Source: Pedobacter segetis (GTDB lineage: Bacteria; Bacteroidota; Bacteroidia; Sphingobacteriales; Sphingobacteriaceae). Taken from it: 51,053 nucleotides of DNA. The notes below the pieces were generated by a model, which was given only the letters and a program-made list of their open reading frames with translations, was not told the origin of the DNA and searched no databases. The position numbers and the translations under genes were made by a program. Position 1 is the first letter of the stretch, and the number at the start of each line of letters is the position of its first letter. Where the stretch lies: NCBI RefSeq assembly GCF_016623585.1, contig NZ_JAEHFY010000024.1, positions 1 through 51,053 of the forward strand, read 5' to 3'. This document shows positions 1 to 6,754 of this stretch, piece by piece.

Positions 1-246
1 AACCGATTACACCTTTACAATCATAACAGAAACCGATTACCGATTACCTGTCCATCGCCCTAAGGAGAACCGATTACACCTTTACAATCATAACAGAAAC
101 CGATTACCGATTACCAGTCCATCATCATAGAAAGAATCGATTACACCTTTCCAATCATAACAGAAACCGATTACCGATTACCAGTCCATCATCATAAAAA
201 GAACCGATTACATCTTGCCAATTCTAAAAGCCACAGATTACAACTG
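1..246. repeat. 67-bp tandem repeat array, about 3.6 copies
   Basis: Units begin at 1, 68, 135 and 202 with an exact 67-bp period. Each begins AACCGATTACACCTTTACAA (one copy has AATCGATTAC) and holds an internal doubled CCGATTA. The last copy is diverged and fades out by about 246. There is no open frame through it and there are no unique spacers, so it is neither coding nor CRISPR. The sequence starts inside the array, so the true copy number is unknown. Confidence 0.9.
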
Positions 247-276
247 CAAACTTAAAAAATCCTTCACATAAATTTC

Positions 277-305
277 TTTGTAAAAAGCATTTTGGGTTAA
301 ATTTG
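277..305 (+). promoter_or_regulatory. Bacteroidota-type promoter match before truA
   Basis: TTTG at 277-280 and TAAATTTG at 298-305 are separated by 17 nt, which fits the TTTG / 17-23 nt / TAnnTTTG consensus of this phylum. The expected transcription start is within a few bases of the TTG start codon at 310. Either the mRNA is nearly leaderless or the match is fortuitous in AT-rich DNA. Confidence 0.45.
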
Positions 306-309
306 CTGC

Positions 310-1068
310 TTGGATAATTTTGATCGTTATTTTTTAGAGATTTCTTATAAAGGTACAGCTTATCATGGTTGGCAAACCCAACCCAATGCCATTACCGTCC
401 AAGAAGTTTTAAACAAAGCATTACATACTTTTTTTAGAAAACCTATTGAAACCTTGGGTTGCGGTAGAACAGATGCAGGAGTTAATGCCACACAGTTCTA
501 TCTCCATTTTGATTTAGAAAATGACATTGCTGAAACAGATTTTTCAAATGTCATTAAATCTTTAAATGGTCTGTTACCTTATGATATTGCCATAAAAAAT
601 ATCATTAAAGTAAAAAATGACGCTCATGCCAGGTTTGATGCCGTTTCACGTTCTTACCAATATCATATTCATTTTAATAAAAATCCTTTTAAAACAGAAA
701 CAAGTTGGCTGGTTAGGGATCAATTGAATGTAGCCTCTATGAACTTTGCGGCTGCCATTTTAATGCAATATGAAGATTTTGGAGCTTTCTGTAAAGCCAA
801 TGCAGATAACTTTACCAATATTTGCAAAATCACAAAAGCAGAATGGGAAGTAACTCACGAAGGATTAATTTTTCACATATCGGCAAACAGATTCTTAAGA
901 AATATGGTTAGGGCAATAGTAGGTACTTTGGTAGAAGTAGGTAAAGGGAAACTAAAATCTTCAGATTTGCACCTGATCATCCAAAGTCAAAACCGTTCAT
1001 CGGCAGGGGCATCTGTACCTGCTTGTGGCTTATTTTTAACATCAGTAAAATATCCATACATCAAATAA
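310..1068 (+). CDS. truA: tRNA pseudouridine(38-40) synthase TruA
   Basis: TruA isomerises uridines 38-40 in the anticodon arm of many tRNAs to pseudouridine; it is a soluble cytoplasmic homodimer. The 252-residue product has the family length and the catalytic motif GCGRTDAGVNA, with the nucleophilic Asp at residue 55. The N-terminal YFLEISYKGTAYHGW segment and a C-terminal FLRNMVRAIVGTLVEVGKG segment are also typical. There is no ATG near the conserved N-terminus, so the TTG at 310 is the best start. The stop codon abuts the ATG of the ABC transporter gene, which suggests co-transcription. Confidence 0.95.
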   Translation: MDNFDRYFLEISYKGTAYHGWQTQPNAITVQEVLNKALHTFFRKPIETLGCGRTDAGVNATQFYLHFDLENDIAETDFSNVIKSLNGLLPYDIAIKNIIKVKNDAHARFDAVSRSYQYHIHFNKNPFKTETSWLVRDQLNVASMNFAAAILMQYEDFGAFCKANADNFTNICKITKAEWEVTHEGLIFHISANRFLRNMVRAIVGTLVEVGKGKLKSSDLHLIIQSQNRSSAGASVPACGLFLTSVKYPYIK

Positions 1069-2865
1069 ATGGCAAGCCAAGTAACCGGGAAAACATACGA
1101 TTGGGGATTGCTTAAAAGGGTAATGTCTTATGCAACACCCTATAGATCAAAGTTTTTTTGGTCGGTTTTACTCACTTTGTCTATCGCTGCAATTGCTCCG
1201 GTTCGTCCGTTTTTGATTCAGATTACCTTAGATAAATATATCTTTTTTAACGATGCCAGCGGATTGCTGCAAATGGTTTTATTGATGGTTGCTTTGTTAT
1301 TAGCACAAACAGGCATACAATATTTCCAGACTTTTTTAACCAATTCTTTGGGGCAATCTGTTATCAAAGATCTAAGGATGGATGTTTTTAACCATATTAC
1401 CAAACTCCGTTTAAAATATTTCGATAAAACACCCATTGGGCAGTTGATTACCCGTACCGTTTCAGATCTGGAAACCATCGCAGATATATTTAGCGAAGGT
1501 TTGATTTCCATCATCGGCGACAGCCTAACCGTTATTGCCATTATTGGGGTAATGCTTTATCAAGATTGGCGCTTAACCCTGATCATTTTAATACCGATGC
1601 CTTTTTTGATGATAGCTACTTATGTTTTTAAAGAAGCGATAAAAGTTGCTTTCCAAGAAGTTCGCACTCAAATATCATTGATCAATACTTTTTTACAAGA
1701 GCATATCTCTGGGGTAAGTATCATCCAATATTTTGCAAGGGAAGATCAAGAGTTTAAGAAATTCAATGATATTAATGAATTGCATCGCGATGCGCATATA
1801 CGTTCTAACTGGTATTATTCTATATTTTTTCCTGTGGTGGAGATTATATCTGCACTTTCAATCGGGTTATTGGTTTGGTACGGATCAAAGAGCATTTTAA
1901 ATAACCAAGTTTCGCCGGGCGTGGTAGTGGCTTTTATTATGTACGTAAATATGTTGTTTACGCCTATTCGCCAATTGGCAGATAAGTTTAATACCTTACA
2001 AATGGGCATGGTGGGCGCCGATAGGATTTTTACGGTATTGGATACCAAAGAGAAAACTTTAAATGAGGGCAAGCTTAGGCCGATGAATTTAAAAGGGGAG
2101 GTAGCTTTCAAAAACGTTTGGTTTTCTTACAAACAAACAAACGAAATGCCCAAAGATGACGAATGGATTTTAAAGGATATTTCATTTGAGGTAAAAGAAG
2201 GAGAAACTTTGGCTTTGGTTGGTGCAACCGGAGCTGGTAAATCATCTACCATCAATATTTTAAACCGTTTTTATGAGATCAGCAAAGGCCAAGTAACTAT
2301 TGATGGCATTAATATTTCTGATTTAGAACTTAAATTTTTACGCTCGCAAATTGCTACGGTTTTGCAAGATGTTTTCTTGTTTTCTGATACCATACAAAAT
2401 AACATCAGCTTAAATAATCCGGATATTACCCTAGAACAGATTATTGCGGCCGCAAAAGATGTTGGTGCACATGATTTTATCATGAGGTTGCCCGGTGGTT
2501 ACCAGTACGATGTGCAAGAACGTGGCGCAACTTTATCTGTTGGGCAAGCGCAATTGATTTCTTTTATTAGAGCTTTGGTTTATGATCCTAAGATATTGGT
2601 TTTAGATGAGGCAACCTCATCCGTAGATACAGAAACAGAAGAATTGATACAAACTGCGATAGAGAAATTGATGACTGGCCGAACTTCTATCGTTATTGCC
2701 CATCGTTTATCAACCATTCAAAATGCCGATAGGATCATCGTTTTAGAAAAGGGCGAAATGATGGAAATGGGAACCCACCAAGAATTGTTGAAATTAGATG
2801 GTTATTATAAAAAGCTTTACGATTTGCAATTTAGCTCTGGTGGTATAAATAAAACAGAAACCTAG
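1069..2865 (+). CDS. MsbA-like ABC exporter (fused permease and ATPase)
   Basis: A 598-residue half-transporter of the type that works as a homodimer in the inner membrane, exporting lipids, drugs or peptides. Residues 1 to about 320 form a six-helix transmembrane domain. The ATPase domain follows with Walker A GATGAGKSS (about 384-392), signature LSVGQ (about 488) and Walker B ILVLDEAT (about 509-516), then the H-loop in VIAHRLST. The substrate cannot be read from the sequence. The ATG directly follows the truA stop. Lipid A flippase MsbA is the best-known relative, but many Bacteroidota carry several such paralogues. Confidence 0.9.
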   Translation: MASQVTGKTYDWGLLKRVMSYATPYRSKFFWSVLLTLSIAAIAPVRPFLIQITLDKYIFFNDASGLLQMVLLMVALLLAQTGIQYFQTFLTNSLGQSVIKDLRMDVFNHITKLRLKYFDKTPIGQLITRTVSDLETIADIFSEGLISIIGDSLTVIAIIGVMLYQDWRLTLIILIPMPFLMIATYVFKEAIKVAFQEVRTQISLINTFLQEHISGVSIIQYFAREDQEFKKFNDINELHRDAHIRSNWYYSIFFPVVEIISALSIGLLVWYGSKSILNNQVSPGVVVAFIMYVNMLFTPIRQLADKFNTLQMGMVGADRIFTVLDTKEKTLNEGKLRPMNLKGEVAFKNVWFSYKQTNEMPKDDEWILKDISFEVKEGETLALVGATGAGKSSTINILNRFYEISKGQVTIDGINISDLELKFLRSQIATVLQDVFLFSDTIQNNISLNNPDITLEQIIAAAKDVGAHDFIMRLPGGYQYDVQERGATLSVGQAQLISFIRALVYDPKILVLDEATSSVDTETEELIQTAIEKLMTGRTSIVIAHRLSTIQNADRIIVLEKGEMMEMGTHQELLKLDGYYKKLYDLQFSSGGINKTET

Positions 2866-3216
2866 TTGGTTTCCATAATATAAGTGCGGTTAGCGATAGC
2901 AATGGCAGCGCAGCCTGTAATTTGGGTAGGCTTTTTTTCTGTCATCCTGGGCATTGTCGCTCTGAGCAGGGTCGAAGGACAGAAAAAAAGCTATAGTGGA
3001 TAACACGCCTGTACGGGCAAGAATGTTAAAACTCCCAAATCTTTAATTTAAACTTCAAATTAATTCATCAAAAACACCCAATTTTTTTAAAAACGCTCAA
3101 TTTTTATCAAAACCAATCCAATTTTACACTTAACTGAATTAAAACCTTAATTTTTCTTTTTTAAGCTTTGAGATTCTTGTTCATTCTGTTAGCTTTGCCC
3201 TACAAAAAAAATAAAA
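2866..3216. other. 351-bp intergenic region with a long hairpin
   Basis: No gene is visible. At 2930-2943 and 2978-2991 lies a perfect 14-bp inverted repeat (GCTTTTTTTCTGTC and its complement). It encloses a 34-nt loop that contains CTGAGCAGGGTCGAAG, which resembles dispersed intergenic repeats I recall from this phylum. A weaker AGCCT/AGGCT pair (2912-2932) followed by T-rich sequence could end transcription of the ABC gene. The right half is AT-rich and leads to the sucD promoter. Confidence 0.6.
3167..3197 (+). promoter_or_regulatory. Promoter of sucD, TTTG / TAnnTTTG type
   Basis: TTTG at 3167-3170 and TAGCTTTG at 3190-3197 are 19 nt apart, an exact match to the Bacteroidota consensus and its preferred spacing. 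The sucD ATG lies 19 nt downstream, leaving a short leader. Confidence 0.7.
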
Positions 3217-4089
3217 ATGAGTGTTCTAGTTAATAAAGATTCTAAAGTTATAGTTCAAGGTTTTACGGGTAATGAGGGTACTTACCATGCCACCCAAATG
3301 ATCGAGTATGGAACCAAAGTTGTTGGTGGCGTAACGCCGGGTAAAGGTGGGCAAACACATTTAGATAAACCTGTTTTTAATACCGTTAAAGATGCGGTTG
3401 ATAAAACTGGAGCAAACGTTTCTATTATTTTTGTACCGCCAGCATTTGCCGCAGATGCCATTATGGAAGCCGCCGAAGCTGGTATTAAAGTAATTGTTTG
3501 CATTACCGAAGGTATCCCAACTAAGGATATGATCATAGTAAAAGAATATATCACGGGTAAAGATTGCCGTTTAATTGGCCCTAACTGCCCAGGAATTATT
3601 ACTGCCGATGAAGCCAAGATTGGTATTATGCCGGGTTTCATATTCAAAAAAGGTAATGTAGGTGTGGTTTCTAAATCTGGTACTTTAACTTATGAAGCTG
3701 TTGATCAAGTTGTAAAAGCCGGTTTAGGTATTACCACTGCCATTGGTATTGGTGGCGATCCAATTATCGGTACGCCTACTAAAGATGCGGTAGAATTATT
3801 GATGAACGATCCAGAGACTCACGGAATTATTATGATCGGTGAGATTGGCGGTAGCATGGAAGCCGAAGCTGCTATGTGGATCAAAGAAAATGGCACTAAG
3901 CCAGTTGTTGGTTTTATTGCCGGGCAAACTGCACCTGCTGGGCGCAGAATGGGGCATGCTGGTGCTATTGTTGGCGGTGCCGATGATACTGCAGCGGCAA
4001 AAATGAAGATCATGAGAGAATGTGGGATTACCGTTGTAGAATCTCCCGCAGAAATTGGAGCTGCAATGGCAAAGCTTTTAAAGAAATAA
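3217..4089 (+). CDS. sucD: Succinyl-CoA ligase (ADP/GDP-forming) subunit alpha
   Basis: The alpha subunit binds CoA and carries the phosphohistidine of succinyl-CoA synthetase in the TCA cycle; it acts in the cytoplasm with the beta subunit SucC. The 290-residue length is standard. Visible signatures are the CoA-binding N-terminus with [12 protein letters not shown], the central IGPNCPGII and the active-site [10 protein letters not shown] with the phosphorylated His near residue 247. The gene has its own promoter and terminator. sucC is not beside it in this window. Confidence 0.96.
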   Translation: MSVLVNKDSKVIVQGFTGNEGTYHATQMIEYGTKVVGGVTPGKGGQTHLDKPVFNTVKDAVDKTGANVSIIFVPPAFAADAIMEAAEAGIKVIVCITEGIPTKDMIIVKEYITGKDCRLIGPNCPGIITADEAKIGIMPGFIFKKGNVGVVSKSGTLTYEAVDQVVKAGLGITTAIGIGGDPIIGTPTKDAVELLMNDPETHGIIMIGEIGGSMEAEAAMWIKENGTKPVVGFIAGQTAPAGRRMGHAGAIVGGADDTAAAKMKIMRECGITVVESPAEIGAAMAKLLKK

Positions 4090-4120
4090 AAAAGAAATAA
4101 AATAGATGTTTAAATCATTT

Positions 4121-4150
4121 AAAGGTCGGCTATGTAAGCTGGCCTTTTTT
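4121..4150 (+). terminator. Rho-independent terminator after sucD
   Basis: AAAGGTCGGC and GCTGGCCTTT pair as a 10-bp stem with G-U pairs around a short loop and run into a T tract. It lies 31 nt after the sucD stop. Confidence 0.8.
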
Positions 4151-4288
4151 GTTTCAGATCATTTATCGGTTTGGAAATTTGCGCAGAAATGGCATTGCTT
4201 GCAGAACCTTTGTAGTACCGCACATAACTAAATAATTAACGAATGAATTAACGTAAACCACCGTCAGCCATTTTTGTGCAAATTTACG

Positions 4289-4302
4289 GTTAGCGGTAGG
4301 CG
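4289..4302. repeat. Left inverted repeat of the toxin-antitoxin cassette
   Basis: GTTAGCGGTAGGCG here matches the reverse complement of CGCTTACCGCTAAC at 5031-5044 at 13 of 14 positions. The pair encloses the antitoxin and the broken toxin gene and nothing else, which suggests a mobile unit with defined ends. Confidence 0.5.
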
Positions 4303-4305
4303 TTT

Positions 4306-4611
4306 TTATCCAAAAATTAAATTTATTCGTTTTCCAAGTCCAAACTCAAAAATTCTGTAAAGCGTCGAAAGTTGAATGTCGCATTTTCCGTTTTCTAGTC
4401 TAGAAATATAACTTTTCTTTGTTCCAACTTTGTCAGCCAATTGCTCCTGCGTCATATTTGCTTCTTTTCGGGCTTCCTTCAACATTTCGCTAATTACAAA
4501 ATATTGAGCTTTTTCCTCAAATTCATCCCGCTTTTCGGTCCCGATTTTTCCATATTTAATATCTAATAACTCGTCAAAGTTTTTAGCATTTCTTAGGTTT
4601 TCTTTGTTCAT
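4306..4611 (-). CDS. HigA-type antitoxin, XRE-family regulator
   Basis: A 101-residue protein with a helix-turn-helix of the XRE (HTH_3) family at about residues 42-95; MTQEQLADKVGTKKSYISRL is the recognition core. In such modules the antitoxin binds the toxin and represses the operon. It lies downstream of the toxin frame and overlaps it by 4 nt (ATGA), the usual toxin-first HigBA order. The frame is intact while the toxin has a premature stop, so the product may now be an orphan repressor. Confidence 0.8.
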   Translation of the reverse strand: MNKENLRNAKNFDELLDIKYGKIGTEKRDEFEEKAQYFVISEMLKEARKEANMTQEQLADKVGTKKSYISRLENGKCDIQLSTLYRIFEFGLGKRINLIFG

Positions 4612-4958
4612 GATTTTTCCTTTTTAGAATTGAAATATTCGTTTTTTAATTTCGATGCCAAGTCGATTTCCTTTTTCGGTGTTTTCTGGGATTTCTTTTG
4701 AAAGCCGTTGAACAGGACAACTAAATTTCCTTTGTCAAAACAGCAAAATATTCTGTAAATATTGCTTTCAAATTCAATTCGTATTTCGTAAAGCCCGTCG
4801 GTCCCTGTCATGTGGCCAAGGAATTTTTTAGGAACATTTTGTACAGTTCTCACAATCTTAAAAACGTATTAAATTTTTTCTTGCGCTTTTTCGGTTTGCT
4901 CCAAATAGAAGTCAGTGAAATAGTATTCATAAAAAATGATTTGTTTTTGAGAATTCAT
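4608..4958 (-). pseudogene. HigB/RelE-type toxin interrupted by a TAA at codon 30
   Basis: Only 81 residues are open, from a GTG at 4853. The same frame continues upstream past an in-frame TAA (4871-4869) to an ATG at 4958. The upstream 29 residues begin MNSQKQIIFYEYYFTDF and end EQTEKAQEKI, with YVFKIVRTVQNVPKKF just after the stop. Together this gives an unbroken 116-codon toxin of normal length, with the C-terminal GLYEIRIEFESNIYRIFCCF and LVVLFNGFQKK typical of the phage-derived Gp49-like/HigB family. No frameshift is needed. The break removes the first 30 codons of the fold from any GTG-started product, so the toxin is probably inactive. A sequencing error cannot be excluded. Confidence 0.8.
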
Positions 4959-5009
4959 TGCGTAATGTTAACTCAAAAGTTATCGAATTCCAAGTTTGCA
5001 GATATTTAA

Positions 5010-5060
5010 TTGCGGTCGAGATTTTTTGTACGCTTACCGCTAACATATTTATAACCGCAA
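5010..5060. repeat. Right end of the toxin-antitoxin cassette: inverted repeat inside a hairpin
   Basis: CGCTTACCGCTAAC at 5031-5044 is the partner of the left repeat at 4289. It lies in the loop of a second palindrome, TTGCGGT (5010-5016) with ACCGCAA (5054-5060). Such structured ends recall recombination sites, but the integron attC core consensus is not met. Confidence 0.4.
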
Positions 5061-5120
5061 TAAATTAAACCTAATAATGTTGTAATGTTCTTTTTTCAAA
5101 AAAATGACAATTGATTGTAG

Positions 5121-5140
5121 CGAAACAGATGATAGTTTCG
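5121..5140. promoter_or_regulatory. Small palindrome before the DUF4397 gene
   Basis: CGAAAC and GTTTCG form a perfect 6-bp inverted repeat with an 8-nt loop about 30 nt before the start codon at 5170. It could be an operator; nothing else in the sequence supports a function. Confidence 0.2.
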
Positions 5141-5169
5141 TTTATAACTAGTACAACAATTATTAAGAT

Positions 5170-5895
5170 ATGAAAAATTCAATTAAAATCTCTAAAAAGA
5201 AATACCTTATCCATGGCTTAGCGGCAATTGCCTTAATGTTCTCGTTAAGTTCTTGCTTAAAAAATAATAATGATAACGCAACGCCAAATATTGCGGCATT
5301 GTCTGTAATCCATGCAGCACCCGGTTTGCAATCGTTTGATTTTGTGATCAATAACCAAAGGGTTAATTCTGCCCCCTTCAATTTTTCTGAGCGTTTGCCT
5401 TACTTCAATATTTATGGTGGCAACAGGACCTTCGGGATCTTTAAAGCAGGTAGCGCAGATAGCATCAAAACCGGCAACTTTTTAGCAGAAAGCGGCAAAT
5501 TCTATTCTATTTACGTAATTGGGCAAGCAACAGAACCACAGTTTTTGATCTTAAAAGATTCATTAACAGTCCCAACGGTAGGTAAAGCCAGGGTAAGGTT
5601 TCTAAATTTAAGCCCAGATGCACCCGCATTAAGTTTAAGTTTAAAAAGTACTTCAAACCCCTCAGATTCTACCCTTTTTTCTAACCAAACTTATAAATCT
5701 CAAAGTTTGTTTACAGAGATTGATGGGGGTAAAACCTACAGCTTTACCACTAGGTCTAACAGTGAAACTGCCGTTGCCACTTTAGATAACGTAAACATAG
5801 AAAGCGGTAAAATCTACACTATCTGGAGCAAAGGCTTGATCAGTTCTACAAATGATACCACAAAAGTAGGGTTAAAAGTACAACAGAATTATTAA
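5170..5895 (+). CDS. DUF4397-domain lipoprotein
   Basis: A 241-residue exported lipoprotein with a signal peptide ending in the lipobox LSSC, lipidated Cys at residue 29, followed by an Asn/Asp-rich linker. The rest fits DUF4397, a beta-rich repeat domain of surface lipoproteins in Bacteroidota: VIHAAPGLQSFDFVIN, a central KARVRFLNLSPDAP and a C-terminal SGKIYTIWSKGLI. The molecular function is unknown. A paralogue at 30020-30724 shares the closing GKIYTLWAKGLI motif. The gene stands alone with a terminator behind it. Confidence 0.85.
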   Translation: MKNSIKISKKKYLIHGLAAIALMFSLSSCLKNNNDNATPNIAALSVIHAAPGLQSFDFVINNQRVNSAPFNFSERLPYFNIYGGNRTFGIFKAGSADSIKTGNFLAESGKFYSIYVIGQATEPQFLILKDSLTVPTVGKARVRFLNLSPDAPALSLSLKSTSNPSDSTLFSNQTYKSQSLFTEIDGGKTYSFTTRSNSETAVATLDNVNIESGKIYTIWSKGLISSTNDTTKVGLKVQQNY

Positions 5896-5913
5896 CAACA
5901 AATGATCAACTAA

Positions 5914-5965
5914 GCGGTCTCAAATCCTCAACTTTATTGGGTCAAGGGTTTTGAGGCCGTTTTTT
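5914..5965 (+). terminator. Terminator after the DUF4397 gene
   Basis: GCGGTCTCAAATCCT and AGGGTTTTGAGGCCGT pair imperfectly around a 15-20-nt loop, followed by a T run at 5960-5965. Confidence 0.7.
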
Positions 5966-6040
5966 ATGTTCTATAAATTTATCGGGATGGCTTTAGCCTT
6001 AACTTTTGCCTAAATGATTAGCTTTGGGAAAAATAAAATT

Positions 6041-6448
6041 ATGGCAACTTCTAAAGTGATTTATAACGGCGGCCTAAGAACCACCTCTACCCATCTACAA
6101 TCGGGCAAAGAAATTATTACAGACGCACCGATAGATAACCAAGGCAAAGGCGAAGCTTTTTCGCCAACAGACCTTTTGGCAACATCGTTGGCCAATTGCA
6201 TGCTCACCATTATGGGTATTGCCGCGAATACGCATCAGATCAATATCCATAATACAACGGCAGAAGTAACCAAGGTAATGGCTGCCGATCCAAGAAGGGT
6301 TTCTGAAATTCATGTTAATTTCAAATTTCCTAAAGCGGCAGATTATTCTGATAAGCAAAAGAAAATTTTAGAGAACGCCGCATTAAATTGCCCGGTGCAT
6401 TACAGCTTGCACCCAGATATAGACAAGAAAATCAATTTCGGGTGGTAA
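6041..6448 (+). CDS. OsmC/Ohr-family protein
   Basis: Members of this family reduce organic hydroperoxides with a pair of reactive cysteines. The product from the ATG at 6041 is 135 residues. It has both cysteines in their usual contexts, LANCMLTIMG and NCPVHYSLHPDI, and the FSPTDLLATSLANC segment. An upstream in-frame ATG at 6014 would add nine residues that lack family similarity, so 6041 is preferred. A TAGCTTTG element (6019-6026) lies just upstream and could be the -7 box. A strong terminator follows. Confidence 0.9.
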   Translation: MATSKVIYNGGLRTTSTHLQSGKEIITDAPIDNQGKGEAFSPTDLLATSLANCMLTIMGIAANTHQINIHNTTAEVTKVMAADPRRVSEIHVNFKFPKAADYSDKQKKILENAALNCPVHYSLHPDIDKKINFGW

Positions 6449-6456
6449 ATTTTTTG

Positions 6457-6502
6457 AAAAGCAAGGCTAGTGCAAAACAATTTAAGCTAGCCCTGCTTTT
6501 TG
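6457..6502 (+). terminator. Terminator after the OsmC gene
   Basis: AAAGCAAGGCTAG and CTAGCCCTGCTTTT pair with one internal mismatch around a 16-nt loop and end in a T run. Confidence 0.8.
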
Positions 6503-6646
6503 TTGCAATCTTTTAATTTTTCCCAAAAAAAAATAAAAGGATTTCCACTCCAATCAGGTTTATTTAACACAGGCAATCCTAAAATAATTTTAATCCTAAA
6601 TGACGTAATTTTGAGGATAAAGCGAAGGACAAGTCTTGATACTCAT

Positions 6647-6754
6647 ATCTTGCTTCTTGTCTCTAACCTCTTGCCTCTAGCCTCTAACCTCTAACCTCTT
6701 GCATCTAACCTCTTGCCTCTAACCTCTTGCCTCTAACCTCTTGCCTCTAGCCTA
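6647..6754. repeat. CTCTAACCTCTTGC tandem repeat
   Basis: Degenerate 14-nt units of the form CTCTAACCTCTTGC, with 7-nt half-units such as CTCTAAC and CTCTAGC, run without interruption to the stop codon of the minus-strand gene that ends at 6752. The reverse complement resembles the GCCAAGAGACAAG repeats at 50808-50850. The 144 bases before it (6503-6646) show no gene. Confidence 0.8.

Noticed and set aside
1-246. Possible CRISPR array
   Set aside because: The 67-bp units follow each other directly with no unique spacers, and there are no cas genes.
4812-5009. 65-codon plus-strand frame opposite the toxin
   Set aside because: It lies antisense to the reconstructed full-length toxin and has no recognisable features.
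4289-5060. Integron gene cassette with attC
   Set aside because: The ends are palindromic, but GTTAGCG/CGCTAAC do not meet the GTTRRRY/RYYYAAC core consensus and no integron integrase is in the window.
6500-6694. 64-codon frame before the CTCTTGC repeats
   Set aside because: It starts in the terminator and ends in the tandem repeat; repeat-derived Leu/Ser/Asn tail.
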